DNA of 64,000 nucleotides from Ophiocordyceps camponoti-saundersi (nom. inval.) (lineage: Eukaryota > Ascomycota > Sordariomycetes > Hypocreales > Ophiocordycipitaceae): positions 1 to 64,000 of the forward strand of contig PDHQ01000150.1 in the NCBI GenBank assembly GCA_003339415.1. Reading direction: 5' to 3'. The notes under the pieces are model-generated. The model saw only the letters and a program-made list of their open reading frames with translations. It ran no database searches and was not told the DNA's origin. This document shows positions 1-11,118 of the stretch, piece after piece. Both the position numbers and the translations under genes were made by a program. How positions within the stretch are numbered: the stretch's first letter is position 1; each line of letters starts with the position of its first letter.

Positions 1-126
1 ATATTTATATATTTATATATTTATATATTTATATATTTATATATTTATATATTTATATATTTATATATTTATATATTTATATATTTATATATTTATATAT
101 TTATATATTTATATATTTATATATTT
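1..126. repeat. ATATTTAT tandem array
   Basis: The first 126 bases are nearly 16 uninterrupted copies of the 8-bp unit ATATTTAT, ending where the sequence changes to AAAGCTTTTATAATAA. No unit differs from the others, unlike the degenerate repeats elsewhere in the window. It could be a microsatellite at a contig edge or an assembly boundary. It does not resemble a TTAGGG-type telomere. Confidence 0.95.
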
Positions 127-299
127 AAAGCTTTTATAATAATATATTTTTAATTATTCACGCTATTATAAATTAGCTTATAATATATATAGCTAATAAT
201 ATAAATAATACTTTTAAGAAAATTATCTTTCTATTATTAATATATACTTATAATAAGCTATTTATAACTTAAAAAGAATATTTAAAGTAAAGTTATATT

Positions 300-559
300 T
301 ATAAAGGTTTTATTATAATAATTATAAAAGTAAGCTAAAATAAAGTTATAATTAAAGCTATTAAGAAAAAAAAGAAAAAGCTACTTTTCTAAGCTAACTA
401 TATACTTTATATAGTAACTAAGCGCTATTAAAAAAACTTAAATATATCCGCTATAAACCCCCTTATCTAGCTATAATTAGTTATAAACTAATCTCTTATA
501 TAGCTTTTTTTTAAGCTAGTTAAGAAAGTAAAAGTATAAAATAAAAAAGTTATATATTC
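300..559. mobile_element. Fragment of the 1.78-kb non-autonomous LTR element (LTR plus start of internal region)
   Basis: Positions 300-500 align along their length with the 210-bp LTR of the element at 1879-3656. They begin TATAAAGG (family start TATAATAG) and end CTCTTATA (family CCCTTATA). Positions 501-559 match the first 59 bases of the internal region. Similarity then stops, so the element is truncated. This copy is more AT-rich than the two complete ones, with many further C-to-T and G-to-A changes and about 9 bases missing from the LTR. It is therefore probably the oldest of the three copies. Confidence 0.75.
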
Positions 560-700
560 TTATATTATATAAAGGCCTTAAAGCTGCTAATACTTAAAGT
601 AAAGCGCGTTTTACTTAAAGTTACTTTAAGTATAATAGCTTATAATAAGCTTAGTATTATAATTAGTTATAATATAATCGCTTACTATAAATAATAATAA

Positions 701-1308
701 TTTATACGCTAATATACTTTATATAGCTTAGAACTATCTTATATATATTTTAAAAGGGGGAAAAACTAGAGAACTCGGAGTAAAACCCTCCTCTTAAGCG
801 TTACCTTAGCTTTAAGTTAAACCTTATCCGCACTTAGTATTTTATATATTTAATAAGTTAAGTATTAACTAATAATTTAAAAGCTAATATTTCCCTTTAC
901 GCGTAAACTAAGTTTAGTATAAAGTTTATATAGCTTACTTATCCTCTTAACTATTATTATTACTATAAATTAAATCCTTATATTTAATTAAAATAACCTT
1001 AATAATTTAATTTATTAAGGCTTTATTAGCGCAGCCTAAGTATATATAAAAATTTTACTATTTTATAATAAAACTTATAATAGCTAATTTCGAAAAATAG
1101 CTAAATTATTATAGTAGAGCTATAAATAAGTATAAAGTTAAAGTTAAAGGAGGGGTTATTATTATATTCGCTTTCTAACGTTTCCGCCTTAGCTATTATT
1201 AATTTTTAGTTAGCGCCGGAGAAGGAGGAGGGGCAGTATATATAAAGCTTTAATTTATAAACTTTTAAAGTTAGGTAATATACGCCTCTTTACCTAGTCT
1301 TATACTGC
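701..1308. repeat. R2 repeat, copy 1 (unclassified)
   Basis: About 600 bp matching 44115-44705 in the same orientation. Shared landmarks are a TATATAGCTTAG segment near the left edge, an AAAAGGGGGAAAAACTA block, a CTTTAAGTTA segment before a CC-rich stretch, and a CTTAGTCTTATA-like right edge. The copies differ by transitions and a few indels of tens of bases. No LTR, inverted repeat or protein motif was recognised. The true repeat probably extends right, but copy 2 is cut there by Gypsy-3, so its full length cannot be seen. Confidence 0.75.
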
Positions 1309-1873
1309 TCTTATCTTAAGGTAAATTAACTTTACTTAAAGTAAAACCTATAATAAAAAAAATAATAATATAATCTTCTCCTATAAGCTATAAGGTAAGC
1401 GGACTCGCCTTTTATATATAAAACGGTAAAAATATTTATTATATTATAACTTTATTATATAATATTTAATAATATATCTAAATCGGTAATATTTAAAATA
1501 TTACTAAAGTTAAACTTTTAATATATATAATTTAGCGTTAAAAATCTTTCCTTATATTATTATACTTTTATTATAAATTTAGTTTATATTTACTACGCTA
1601 TTAATAATAATTATTAAAAAACTCCGCTAAATCTTAAAATAATATTTTTTTATATATAATTATATTATTAAAATTTTATTTAATAACTTAATCTTTTTTA
1701 AAAAGCTTCCTTACCGCTTTATTATAAAGCTTACGCTAATACCTCTTTTATAATAAAAATATAACCTTTATTAATTAAGTATACTATTTTTTTAAAAATA
1801 ATATAAAGTTACTTTAAATTAAATTAAAGCTTATAAATAATATTTTAAAATATTATTATAATATTATTACTAA
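1309..1873. other. AT-rich stretch, nothing recognised
   Basis: This interval runs from the end of the visible R2 match to the TSD of the element at 1879. It is almost pure A/T with scattered GC dinucleotides and no CA/TG. No ORF, motif or second copy was found. It was contiguous with 3662 onward before the 1.78-kb element inserted, so both may belong to one longer R2-type repeat. Confidence 0.5.
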
Positions 1874-1878
1874 GTAAT

Positions 1879-2088
1879 TATAATAGTCTTACTAAGGCGA
1901 CTATAGAAGTAAGCTAAAGTAGAGTTATAATTAAAGCTATCGAAGAGAGAAAGGAGAAGGGAGAGAAGCCCCCTTCCTAAGCTAGCTATATACCCCGCGC
2001 GATAACTAAGCGCTATTAGAAAGACCTAAATATATCCGCTATAATCCCCCCTATCTAGCTACGATTAGTTATAAACTAATCCCTTATA
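1879..2088. repeat. Left LTR of non-autonomous element, copy 1
   Basis: 210 bp, the same length as the partner at 3447-3656. Blocks such as GAGAGAAGCCCCCTTCCTAA and the pyrimidine run AATCCCCCCTATCTAGCTA are shared. The differences I compared are C/T or G/A transitions, as expected when identical LTRs diverge by RIP. Confidence 0.9.
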
Positions 2089-2243
2089 TAGCCCCCTCTT
2101 TAGGCTAGCTAAGAAAATAGAAGCGTAGGACGGAAAAGTTACGTACTACTATGTTAGCGGAACGCTTTATATAGACCCTAGCTAATAGCCTAATAGCCTC
2201 CGTAAAGATAAGGATAAGAGGGCGAAAAGGCTCCCTTATAGCC

Positions 2244-2294
2244 CGGGGAATTAAACCCCGATCCTTATAAGGAAGATTCTAATAAGCTTAGAAT
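2244..2294 (-). other. tRNA 3'-half-like cluster of three hairpins inside the element
   Basis: On the plus strand three adjacent stem-loops occur. The first is CGGGG-AATTAAA-CCCCG (2244-2260), a 5-bp stem with a 7-nt loop. The second is the palindrome TCCTTATAAGGA (2262-2273). The third is ATTCTAA-TAAGC-TTAGAAT (2276-2294). Read on the minus strand the order is an anticodon-arm-like hairpin, a long variable-arm-like hairpin, then a T-arm-like hairpin whose loop TTTAATT would be TTCAATT before RIP. This resembles the 3' half of a class II (Leu/Ser-type) tRNA. I found no matching acceptor 5' strand or D-arm, so it is not a complete tRNA gene. The same three stems are kept in copy 2 at 11068-11118. 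Confidence 0.4.
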
Positions 2295-3446
2295 TATAAT
2301 ATTACTTAAGGTAAGAATTAATAAACTTATATATTAGTAGTAAAAACTTACTTATATAGCTAGCGTATAAGATTAGGTAGTACTATACTAGTTATAAGAA
2401 GCTTAAAGAATAACCCGATCGCGGTAAATAATAAAGCTAGCTATATACTTATCGCTATATACCGCTAGCGCTAGTTTATAAGCTAGGGCGTAATATAACT
2501 ATAGTACGTACTTACTAATAAATTTACGCGCCTAAGCTGCGCGCGGACTATCCTTATATAAGGTAACGTAATAAGGCTAGAAATTACCTAAGCTATAATA
2601 TCTAGCGTATACTTATCCCTCCTTACTTATTATCCCCTTAATTAAAATATTTTAGATTTACCTCTAACTTCCCCGCTCCGCTTATAGAAAGCCTTAACCC
2701 TAATATCCCCGTTTACTTACGAAGCTTCGGATAATTACGCTTAAAATAACCGATCTAATTATACTAATAGTAACGCCGGCGCTTAGTAGTGCTAAAATAA
2801 GATTATATAAACGCGATATTTATTAAGTTAGCTAAAAAGGGGGGCGGTAAATTAACTAGCGCGTTAGGAATATTCCCGGAACTAAATACTTTATTAAAGC
2901 CTCGAAAAAAGCTAGTAAAGGCTATATACGTTATAAGCTAGTTTTTATAATCTAAGCGCTCTTATAGCTCCTTATATAGCCTAAACGAGAGTAGAATAAT
3001 CTTAGCGTAGTCGGATTAGTATAATAGTCTAGCTTTATAAAAAAGGTATATTCTTACCTTATAACGTATTTTCTAAGGAGCTCTAATAGCCCCTAATATA
3101 TCTTAACTAAGGAAAAACCTACTTAGCGCTCCTTATAACTCTCCCCGAGAAGCTCGGAGATATATACTAAAAAAGCTTTAAGCTAGTAAGAAAAATTTAT
3201 AGCTATAATAACGTATAGAAGGAATATTTACTAGAAGGTGCCGAGATAAGAAAAGATATAGTAAAACTAGGACTTAGGCTCCCTAATTATAGCTCCGTTA
3301 ATCGTAAATTTAGCACGTATAGCGGCTAGCTAAGAGTTTAAGCTAGAACGAGCTAAGAGCAGCTTTAATATAGGTAAAATTTAACGGCGTTTTATACTAA
3401 GATCTTACTCTTATATTCGGTTAGCGGTAAGAGAAGCTTTAATTAA

Positions 3447-3656
3447 TATAATAGTCTTACTAAGGCGATTATAAAAGTAAGCTAAAGTAGAGTTATAATT
3501 AAAGCTATTAAAGAGAGGAAGGAGAAGGGAGAGAAGCCCCCTTCCTAAGCTAGCTATATACCCCGCGCGATAACTAAGCGCTATTAGGAAGACTTAAATA
3601 TATCCGCTATAATCCCCCCTATCTAGCTATAATTAGTTATAAACTAATCCCTTATA
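3447..3656. repeat. Right LTR of non-autonomous element, copy 1
   Basis: The 210-bp partner of 1879-2088. It is followed directly by the TSD GTAAT at 3657-3661. Confidence 0.9.
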
Positions 3657-3661
3657 GTAAT

Positions 3662-5024
3662 TTCCTTATTATAAAAGCTTAGCTTTACTTATAAAGTTTA
3701 TAATTAATATATATTATAGTTACCTTAAAACTTTAAACTTTAAGTAAAATAGCTATAAAATTAAACTAAATTATAAGCTATTACTTATATTGCTTAGAAA
3801 CTTACTTTTTAATAATCTTTTTTAGCGCTTTAGCTATAATTATAGCTTATATTAAAAAAGTTCCGCTCCCCTTAAAGCTATAGAAAAAAAAGGAAACCGC
3901 GGCTATAATAGCTAAGAAGATATTACTAACTAATAAAATTAAAGTAAGGGGGGCACCTCTCTAAATTTTCTTAAACTCCGCTACTTATTCGATAATTACT
4001 TATATAAAGATAAAAGCGTTTTTTAAAATAATCTTATTAATATTTACCTTAGCTTTTAATAAAATAATAAGTATAATAAACTTTTAAGTTTAAGATTACT
4101 ATAATTTAAAGTAAAGCTATATTTTAAGTAAAAAACTTTTATAGTTATAATTAACTTATATAGTGTTACCCTCCTTTTTAAAGTTATTTTAGGCGCGGCT
4201 AGCTATAATTATAAGGTAATAAAGGGAGCGGAGTCTGCTTATAATATAAGAATAAAAAGTTTATATCTGCGTCGCTATAAGCGCGGAATCCGTAAAATAT
4301 ATAAAAGTTAAATCGCTTACTATTATAATAAGCTTAAAGTAATAACTAGCTAAAATATAATTACTTATTATTAAAATAAGCTTAAGGTAATAACCGGATC
4401 TAATATAGCTATAAGCTGCGTATTATTAAGAGTAGTTATTATTAGTATTAGCTTATTATCCTTATTTAAGAATAACTTAATTAATTTTAAAATTTTTAGG
4501 TATTTTAGTAATAGCTTATAACTGCAAAGCCCCCTGCGCCTCTTTTATACTTTACTAAAGTATAGCTTAAGCTTATTCTTTTTTAATAACTTAAAGTTAG
4601 TAAGAGGTAAGTTATATTAAAAACGAAGTAATTAAAACTCTTAGCTAATACTACGTAATTATATAACTTAAAGCTAAGTAACTTTAAGTATTTAAAGAAT
4701 TTAAAACTTAGCTAAGGCTATTTTTATTATAATAACGCTATAAGTTATTATAATTATATAAGTATTAATAGCTATTATAATAACTATTATTTTAACTAGA
4801 GTTATTTTTATTATAAGTAACTTAGTAACTTTTTATTTAGTTAAGCTTAATTTTATAATATCTTATATTAGCGTAGCTTTAAATTTTAAAATTTTATTAT
4901 TACCTTAGCTAAAACTAACTTAGTATAAGCTTCCTTTCTTACTTTTTTTAAAATATACCTTAGTAAGATATAAACGCTTTAAGTTAATAATAAAAATAAA
5001 TAATAAGTTATTATTATTATTATT
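3662..5024. other. AT-rich stretch of unknown origin
   Basis: 1.36 kb between the TSD of the non-autonomous element and the start of Gypsy-1 similarity. It contains GC-richer patches near 3840-3960, 4200-4300 and 4520-4540 that keep a few TGC/GCA trinucleotides. No terminal repeat, second copy or protein motif was recognised. It is probably the continuation of the repeat that lies left of 1874. Confidence 0.45.
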
Positions 5025-7536
5025 TATAATTAATAACGCTACTCTTAGTTAGTTTTTTCCTAATTATTAACTTTTTTTATTAATTAATATTTTTTTAAAA
5101 AATAGTTTTATAGCTAATTTTTTTATATTAATAATAAGAAATCCTAGAAACTATTTTTAGCTCCGCTTTAATAATTTATTAAACTTATTTATTATTTTAA
5201 TTATATATTTAAACCGGCTAAAATTAGAACTTAGCTAACTAAATTTAAAATCTTTTATTTAATATAAGCTTATTATAAATTCTAAATTTATTTAATCGGA
5301 ACTTAAAAATTAAAAATTATAATTTTTATAAATTATATTACGGTTTTAATAATAATAAAATAAACCTCTCTTTTTACTATTAATATAAAAAGTAATAATT
5401 ACCTTACTTTTACTTTTTAGTTTCTAAGCTAATATTTTCTTAAAGTTAAATATATTTTTAGAGCTTTTAATATTTTTATAAACTCTCTCTTATATCTCCC
5501 CTTAAAAATAGCCCTAGAAAAAGATAAAAAGAATTTAAAAATATTTAGGAAAATTATATTAATTAAGATTATATACTTATTTCTTTAGAAGCTATTTTTA
5601 ATAACGCTATCTAATATAAGATTTCTAAAAAATATTTCTTTAATATATAATAATTTAAAATCTTAAAATAACTTAAAGATAAAAATTCTTAGAAAAGATT
5701 TACCTTTATTTAAGTAAATAGCTTTTTATATTTTAAATATATTAATAGCTAAAAATAACTTTATATTCTTAAAAATTATATTAGAAAAATTATTTTTAAA
5801 TATTACTTTTATAAATTTTATACTAGTTAAAAATATATTTAAGCTAAATTTTCCTTTAATTTTATTATTTCCTAACTAAAGAAAAAAATTAATAATTTTA
5901 TAAATAAATATAATATTTATAAATATAATTAAACTAATAAATAGCTTTCTTTTAAGGAAATAATTTTTATTTATTCCTTAGTAATTCCTTTTTATATAAT
6001 TATAATAAATTTTATTATTAAAGTTTTTTTAATCTTTTTAGAAAACCTACTTTAATTTAAACTAGAAGAAAAGTTTTATAATACCCTTTTTACTATTATT
6101 AATAAGTTTTTAAAAATATATATTTTAACCCTTAGATATAATTACTTTACCGCTAAAAAATAAGCTTAGCGATTATATTATAAGCTTACTTATTATAATT
6201 AAAAACTCCTAAAATAAATTATTTTTAATTAAGATTTAAAATTTATATTTAAGCTTTAAAAGATTTTATAATTTACTTTTAGTATTAAATTCCTTATATT
6301 AATTATATATTATTTATAAACTAATAATTTATTTAAAATATAAAATTAAATTATTAAAATCGCTTTTAGATTTTTTATTATTAATTTCCTAATAAAATAA
6401 TAAATTAACGCTATACTAGCTTTTTAGTTTTCTCTTAATAACTCCTTCTCCTTAGTTATTAAAATTATATTAAATAAGTTACTTATTAGATTCCGGATAA
6501 ATAATAATCTTTCTTATCTAAGTAATTAAGCTTCCCCTAAATTTAAAGAAATATTAAAAGATAAGGTAATTATCTTTATTACTTATACCTAAGCTATAAT
6601 AAAATAATAATATAATAAAAAATATCGGAAGCTTAAGTTTAAGCTTAGCGATTAGGTTTAGCTAAAACTTAGAAAAGAATATTCTATTCTTAATAAATAA
6701 GTAGCGAAGCTTTCGGAATAGTAAACTAAGCTTTTTAGCGTAATCGAATAAATTAGCTACCTAGCTTATCGACTATATCTTAATAATTTTATAAATATCT
6801 ATCTTATTATATTAGTTATATAATTTTAATTAGCTAATATTTTAGGAGAATAACTTAGCTTTAAGCTTAATATTAATAATTATAAGATTAAATAAATCCT
6901 TAATAAGAGAAAGGTTAAAAAAAGATAAGGTATTACTTAAATAAAGTATCTTATATATTAGAAAAGATACCTAAATAATAATAATTAATAAGTAGCTAAA
7001 AAGGCCTTTTAATAAAAGGAGATAATTAAAAAATTTAAGAAAAAAAATAAGTTAGAAGCTAAGCTAGATATTATTAAGAAAAAATATATAAATATTTTTA
7101 AGGAGTATTAGCTATTAGAATAAGGTAAATAAGTTACTTAGTAATAAATACGTGAAATTTTTAGGAAATAATAAACTTAATATATTTGCTATTTATATTA
7201 AATTTCTCTATATTTTCTTACTTTTTTTTCTCCTACTTCCTCTCTCTCCTATTTATCCTCTCTTATCTCTTTTTATATTACTTATCTTTATTATATCTTT
7301 ATATATATTAGTTTTTATTCCTTTTATAATTATTTTCTTTTATTTTCTAATTTTATTTTATTTTCTTTATATTATTCCTTTTCTTTTATATTTAAGATTA
7401 ATCCTCCTTATAATAATATTTATTAGTCTCGTAATAAAATATATTATAAGCTATTTTATAAAGAACTTATATATACTACCCTTATACTTATATTTAAAAG
7501 CTTTCAGAGAGCTATTAAGCTATTTAGAAACCTTAT
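5025..7536 (+). pseudogene. Gypsy-1 fragment: RNase H, integrase and chromodomain of a Ty3/gypsy pol
   Basis: This stretch aligns base for base with Gypsy-2 (27230-28653 joined to 35939-37030) and Gypsy-3 (from about 56590). It therefore carries the RNase H part, an integrase core (about 5935-6440) and the chromodomain plus charged helical tail (about 6875-7140). All are broken by TAA/TAG codons from CAA, CAG and TGG. Comparison with the better preserved Gypsy-2 identifies the domains; here many coding Gs and Cs are lost. The left edge at about 5025 is a truncation in RNase H. The right edge is the Copia-2 insertion at 7537, and the element resumes at 43716. It is the oldest gypsy copy, because Copia-2 and everything nested in it lie inside. 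Confidence 0.8.
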
Positions 7537-7689
7537 TATTTATTTATTATTTAGTTAGTTTTACTTATATAAGCACCTTCTATACCTTATATAAATACCC
7601 TTACTATTACTAAATAGTATATATATAAATAATTTACAACCTACTTCTATTTTCTATAATTTTTATATATATAGAAAGCCTAACTAATA
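7537..7689 (+). repeat. 5' LTR of Copia-2
   Basis: 153 bp beginning TATTTATTTATTATTTAG and ending AACTAATA (TG...CA before RIP). It matches 43558-43710, with transitions between the two. It is followed by CTAATTAATAG, an 11-mer also found directly after the 5' LTR of Copia-1A and Copia-1C, so it is a candidate primer-binding site. Confidence 0.9.
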
Positions 7690-10600
7690 CTAATTAATAG
7701 CGTTAAGTAACGTTATAAATAGTAAGGTTAGAAGAGATAATTTAAATAAAGGATATAAAGCTTATTAGAATTTATAACTATACTAAGGAGGAAATATAAT
7801 TATAAATAGCGACCTTAAACCTTTATTAATCCTTAAACTAATAATTTTTAGTATTCTAAGGAGCGTTAGTAATATACTTTAGGAGAGATAGTAAAGATAG
7901 GTACCCCTTAGGGCGTAAGCTTTATATAGGAAAACTAGAAGATAAATAAAAAATAGAAAAAATAAGCCCTTAGCTATATAATAATCTTAAAGCTATTATA
8001 GCGACTTATAAATATAGATTTATAAAAGAGTAATATTAAAAAAAGGTAATAATATCTTAGCTCTTAAATACTTATATTATAAAGTTTATTTTAAATATAA
8101 AATAGAATATTACTAACTAAGGTTCTATTTTTCATAACGCTTTTTAAGATTACTTTTAAGATTAAATTAAGGAAGAGTAGGAAATAGTAAAGAAGGACCT
8201 TAAGCGACCGCTTTATAATATATTATATTATTATAAGATATATATAAAACTAAAAAATAGTCCTTATATACCTTAGTTTATTACCTTATAAGTAATAGAT
8301 TACTTTATAAAATAGCTAGTATAGGTATATAATATTACGATATTTAGAATAGGTATTATAATATTATAAGCCTTTTAACTAACTATTTCGGGCCTTATTT
8401 TACTTAAAATATTATCTAACTATAAAGGTCTGCGATTAGAAAAAGAGGGAAAGTAAAAATAAATATATTTTTATAAAATAGGGGCTTAGGACCTCCCTTA
8501 ATCCTAAGAACCGGCTAACTATAATTTTTCGCTATTATAGGAAGCCTTTAATTAGGGATTACCTACGCGATATATTATATCGCTAAAGCGTATTACCCCG
8601 TACTTTATACTTATACTAGAGGATAATATTAATAAAAATATACTATATACCTAAGCTAATATTAAATACTAACCGCTATAACTAAAGGAATATATAAAAG
8701 TTAATATAATAATAAGCGTACTATTACTAATAGTATACTTAATAATAAGGAATCTTATAACTTATTATTTTAAAGCTTTAGATAAGGTTATATAATACTT
8801 TCTAAATAACCCGTTTCTAAGCTAAGGTAAAGCTATTATATTAAGTATATAAGGCTTATATAAGGCTAATATAAGCTATTATAATAATATAATATAGCTA
8901 GTAGTAATTATATTATAAGCTATAAATAATAGAAATAATAAACCTTTATTATTCCTAATTAAGGTTTATATAATATTACTACTTATAATATACTAAAACT
9001 AAGTTAAGGATAAGGAAATAATATTAAAGTCTACTAAAATATAAAATTAAAGCTAAAATTATATTAGCGAATTATATAACTTACTTAATAATAAAATTTA
9101 ACTTATACTTAATATATATTATAATCTTTAAGTATATCTAAGCTTATTTTATACTTTATTATTATAAATCCTAATTAGATAAGTATAAATATATAATATA
9201 TAATATATTAATTAAAATAATATATTTACTAATATATACCTTTAATTAAAAAAGTATTTTAATACTAAAGGAAATTATAATTATTATTATACTAATTAGA
9301 CTATAATTACCTTTTATATAATATAATAAGATAATTTAAAGTTAACTTTATATAAGGTATTATAAAAGCTTTTCGAAAAATTACGCTTTTACTAAAAAGT
9401 ACTTAGTTCTTAATATAAGGGTAATTTTCCTCTTTATACTATAATAGTAAACGTATGCCTAAGCGTATTAGAGCTAAACTATACTCTTTTTAAGCTTATA
9501 ACTAAGGTTAAAATACTTTAAGCGGAACTATAGTCCTTACTTAAAATATACCTTATTTATATATTATTATATTAATTTATTATAAAAAATACTATTAATA
9601 AAGTAATATATTATTTTAATAAAATATACTTTAATATTAAAACTAAGAGCTTATATAAACCTAGTTTTAAATTTTTATAGAAGTAAACTTAGCTTAATAT
9701 ATAAAAGAAAAAATACTTTATTTATAATAAAGAGAAAAATTAGTTAATATATTATATAGAATAAGAAAAAAAGTAGCTAGGGAATAGTTTAAATATACTT
9801 AAAATTTAAAAGCTTTTTAAAAAAGAAATTTTCTACCTTTTTAGCTAATTTTAAAAGCGAAAAAAAAAGCGATAATAGGAATACTTTAGATAAGTTAGAA
9901 CTTAAGGAAAAAAAGATAAGCTAATAAGATAAGCTTTTTATTAGTTTATATTCTTTTACTTAATAACTAATAATAAATTTTCGTAGAAATAAGATAATAC
10001 AGGCTTCTCCTTTTAGTTTTTCCTAAATAGTAAGTATTTAGATATATAATATTAAGGAATCCTTATTTATATAGGAGTAATAAATATATTAATAGCTAAG
10101 ATAAGTTAATATTAAGCTTTAAAAAGGTTTTACTTAACTATTATAATAGATACCTTAAAAGTAAGTAAAATAATAATCTAATTTAAACTAAGTTTACCCT
10201 AAACTTTCGTAAGATTAACTATAATAAAGATATTAATTAATAATATTACCTTTTATATTATTAATATACTTACGCCTACTCGGGGTTTTTCCTATTAAGT
10301 CTTAAAAAACCTATTAGCTTTATATATAGTAGAAGTTTTAGATACTTAGTACTAGGTCCCTAGTATAATAATTAATTAATTAATATACTTACGCCTTTTC
10401 TCCTATATTTAAGAGATATAAATAAACTAAGTATTTATTTTAAAAATATAAAAGATAAGATTATAGGAAAAGGTATTATAGTTTTAATAATATATAAATA
10501 AGGGTATTCTTAGTTTTATATTCGCCCTAAAAAAGTAAAAGTCGCGTACTTTACTAAGATTTAATTCTAAACTATTTATTATTATTTCGGATATCTTATA

Positions 10601-10702
10601 ATATTAAAGTTATATTAACTATTATAGTAAGCTAGTAATAATATACTTTTAGAAAAGATTAAAGCTATTACTAAGTTTTACTATTATTATTAAGTTTATA
10701 GC
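7690..10702 (+). pseudogene. Copia-2 5' coding region (gag to start of integrase), heavily RIP-degraded
   Basis: By position this 3-kb stretch, between the 5' LTR and the integrase remnant after 12484, should encode gag, protease and the N-terminal part of integrase. I could not recognise a specific gag, zinc-knuckle or protease motif. Codons have lost their CA/TG content, and TAA/TAG codons occur in every frame. The content is uneven: 8380-8620 and 9400-9480 keep more G and C. A short duplication, TTAATATACTTACGCC, occurs near 10255 and 10380. The assignment rests on context rather than on motifs. Confidence 0.5.
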
Positions 10703-10912
10703 TATAATAGTCTCACTAAGGCGATTATAAAAGTAAGCTAAAGTAAAGTTATAATTAAAGCTATCGAAGAGAGGAAGGAAAAGGGAGAGAAGCCCCCTTC
10801 CTAAGCTAGCTATATACCCCACGCGATAACTAAGCGCTATCGGGAAGACCTAAATATATCCGCTATAATCCCCCCTATCTAGCTATAATTAGTTATAAAC
10901 TAATCCCTTATA
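10703..10912. repeat. Left LTR of non-autonomous element, copy 2
   Basis: 210 bp, starting TATAATAGTCTCAC, which keeps a CA that the other LTR copies have lost, and ending CCCTTATA. Confidence 0.9.
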
Positions 10913-11067
10913 TAGCCCCCTCCTTAAGCTAGCTAAGGAAGTAAAAGCGTAGGATGGAAAAATTACGTATTACTACGCTAGCGGAACGCTTTATATAAAC
11001 CCTAGCCGATAGCCTAATAGCCTCTATAAAGATAAGGATAAGAGGGCGGAAAAGCTCCCTTATAGCC

Positions 11068-11118
11068 CGGGGAATTAAACCCCGATCCTTATAGGGAAGA
11101 TTCTAATAAGCTTAGAAT
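11068..11118 (-). other. tRNA 3'-half-like hairpin cluster, copy 2
   Basis: The equivalent of 2244-2294. The CGGGG/CCCCG stem with the AATTAAA loop (11068-11084) and the ATTCTAA/TTAGAAT stem (11100-11118) are both preserved. The middle hairpin reads TCCTTATAGGGA, keeping pairing with one mismatch or G-T pair. Confidence 0.4.

Larger units (their letters stand above)
1879..3656. mobile_element. Non-autonomous LTR retrotransposon, copy 1 (1778 bp, TSD GTAAT)
   Basis: A complete element bounded by two 210-bp direct terminal repeats (1879-2088 and 3447-3656) and flanked by the 5-bp TSD GTAAT (1874-1878 and 3657-3661). The termini read TATAATAG and CCCTTATA, consistent with TG...CA ends after RIP. 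The 1358-bp internal region has no recognisable gag, protease, integrase or reverse transcriptase, so it must depend on enzymes of another element. Its size lies above typical TRIMs and below LARDs. A purine-rich stretch complementary to the bases just inside the left LTR (AAAGAGGGGG on the minus strand) suggests minus-strand sense, but this is weak. It is relatively GC-rich for this window. Copy 2 is at 10703-12478. Confidence 0.9.

Noticed and set aside
1..126. Telomere repeat at the window start
   Set aside because: The unit ATATTTAT is not TTAGGG-like and cannot be derived from it by CpA-targeted transitions. A microsatellite or contig edge is more likely.
2244..2294. Complete tRNA gene on the minus strand
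   Set aside because: Only T-arm, variable-arm and anticodon-arm-like hairpins are present. The acceptor 5' strand and D-arm are missing, and U33 is not in place. It is kept as a tRNA-like fragment only.
7152..7613. 153-codon ORF encoding a hydrophobic, membrane-like peptide
   Set aside because: It spans the Gypsy-1/Copia-2 junction at 7537, consists of F/I/L/Y/S from a pyrimidine- and AT-rich strand, and the collinear regions at 36651-37030 and 58725-59028 do not keep the frame.
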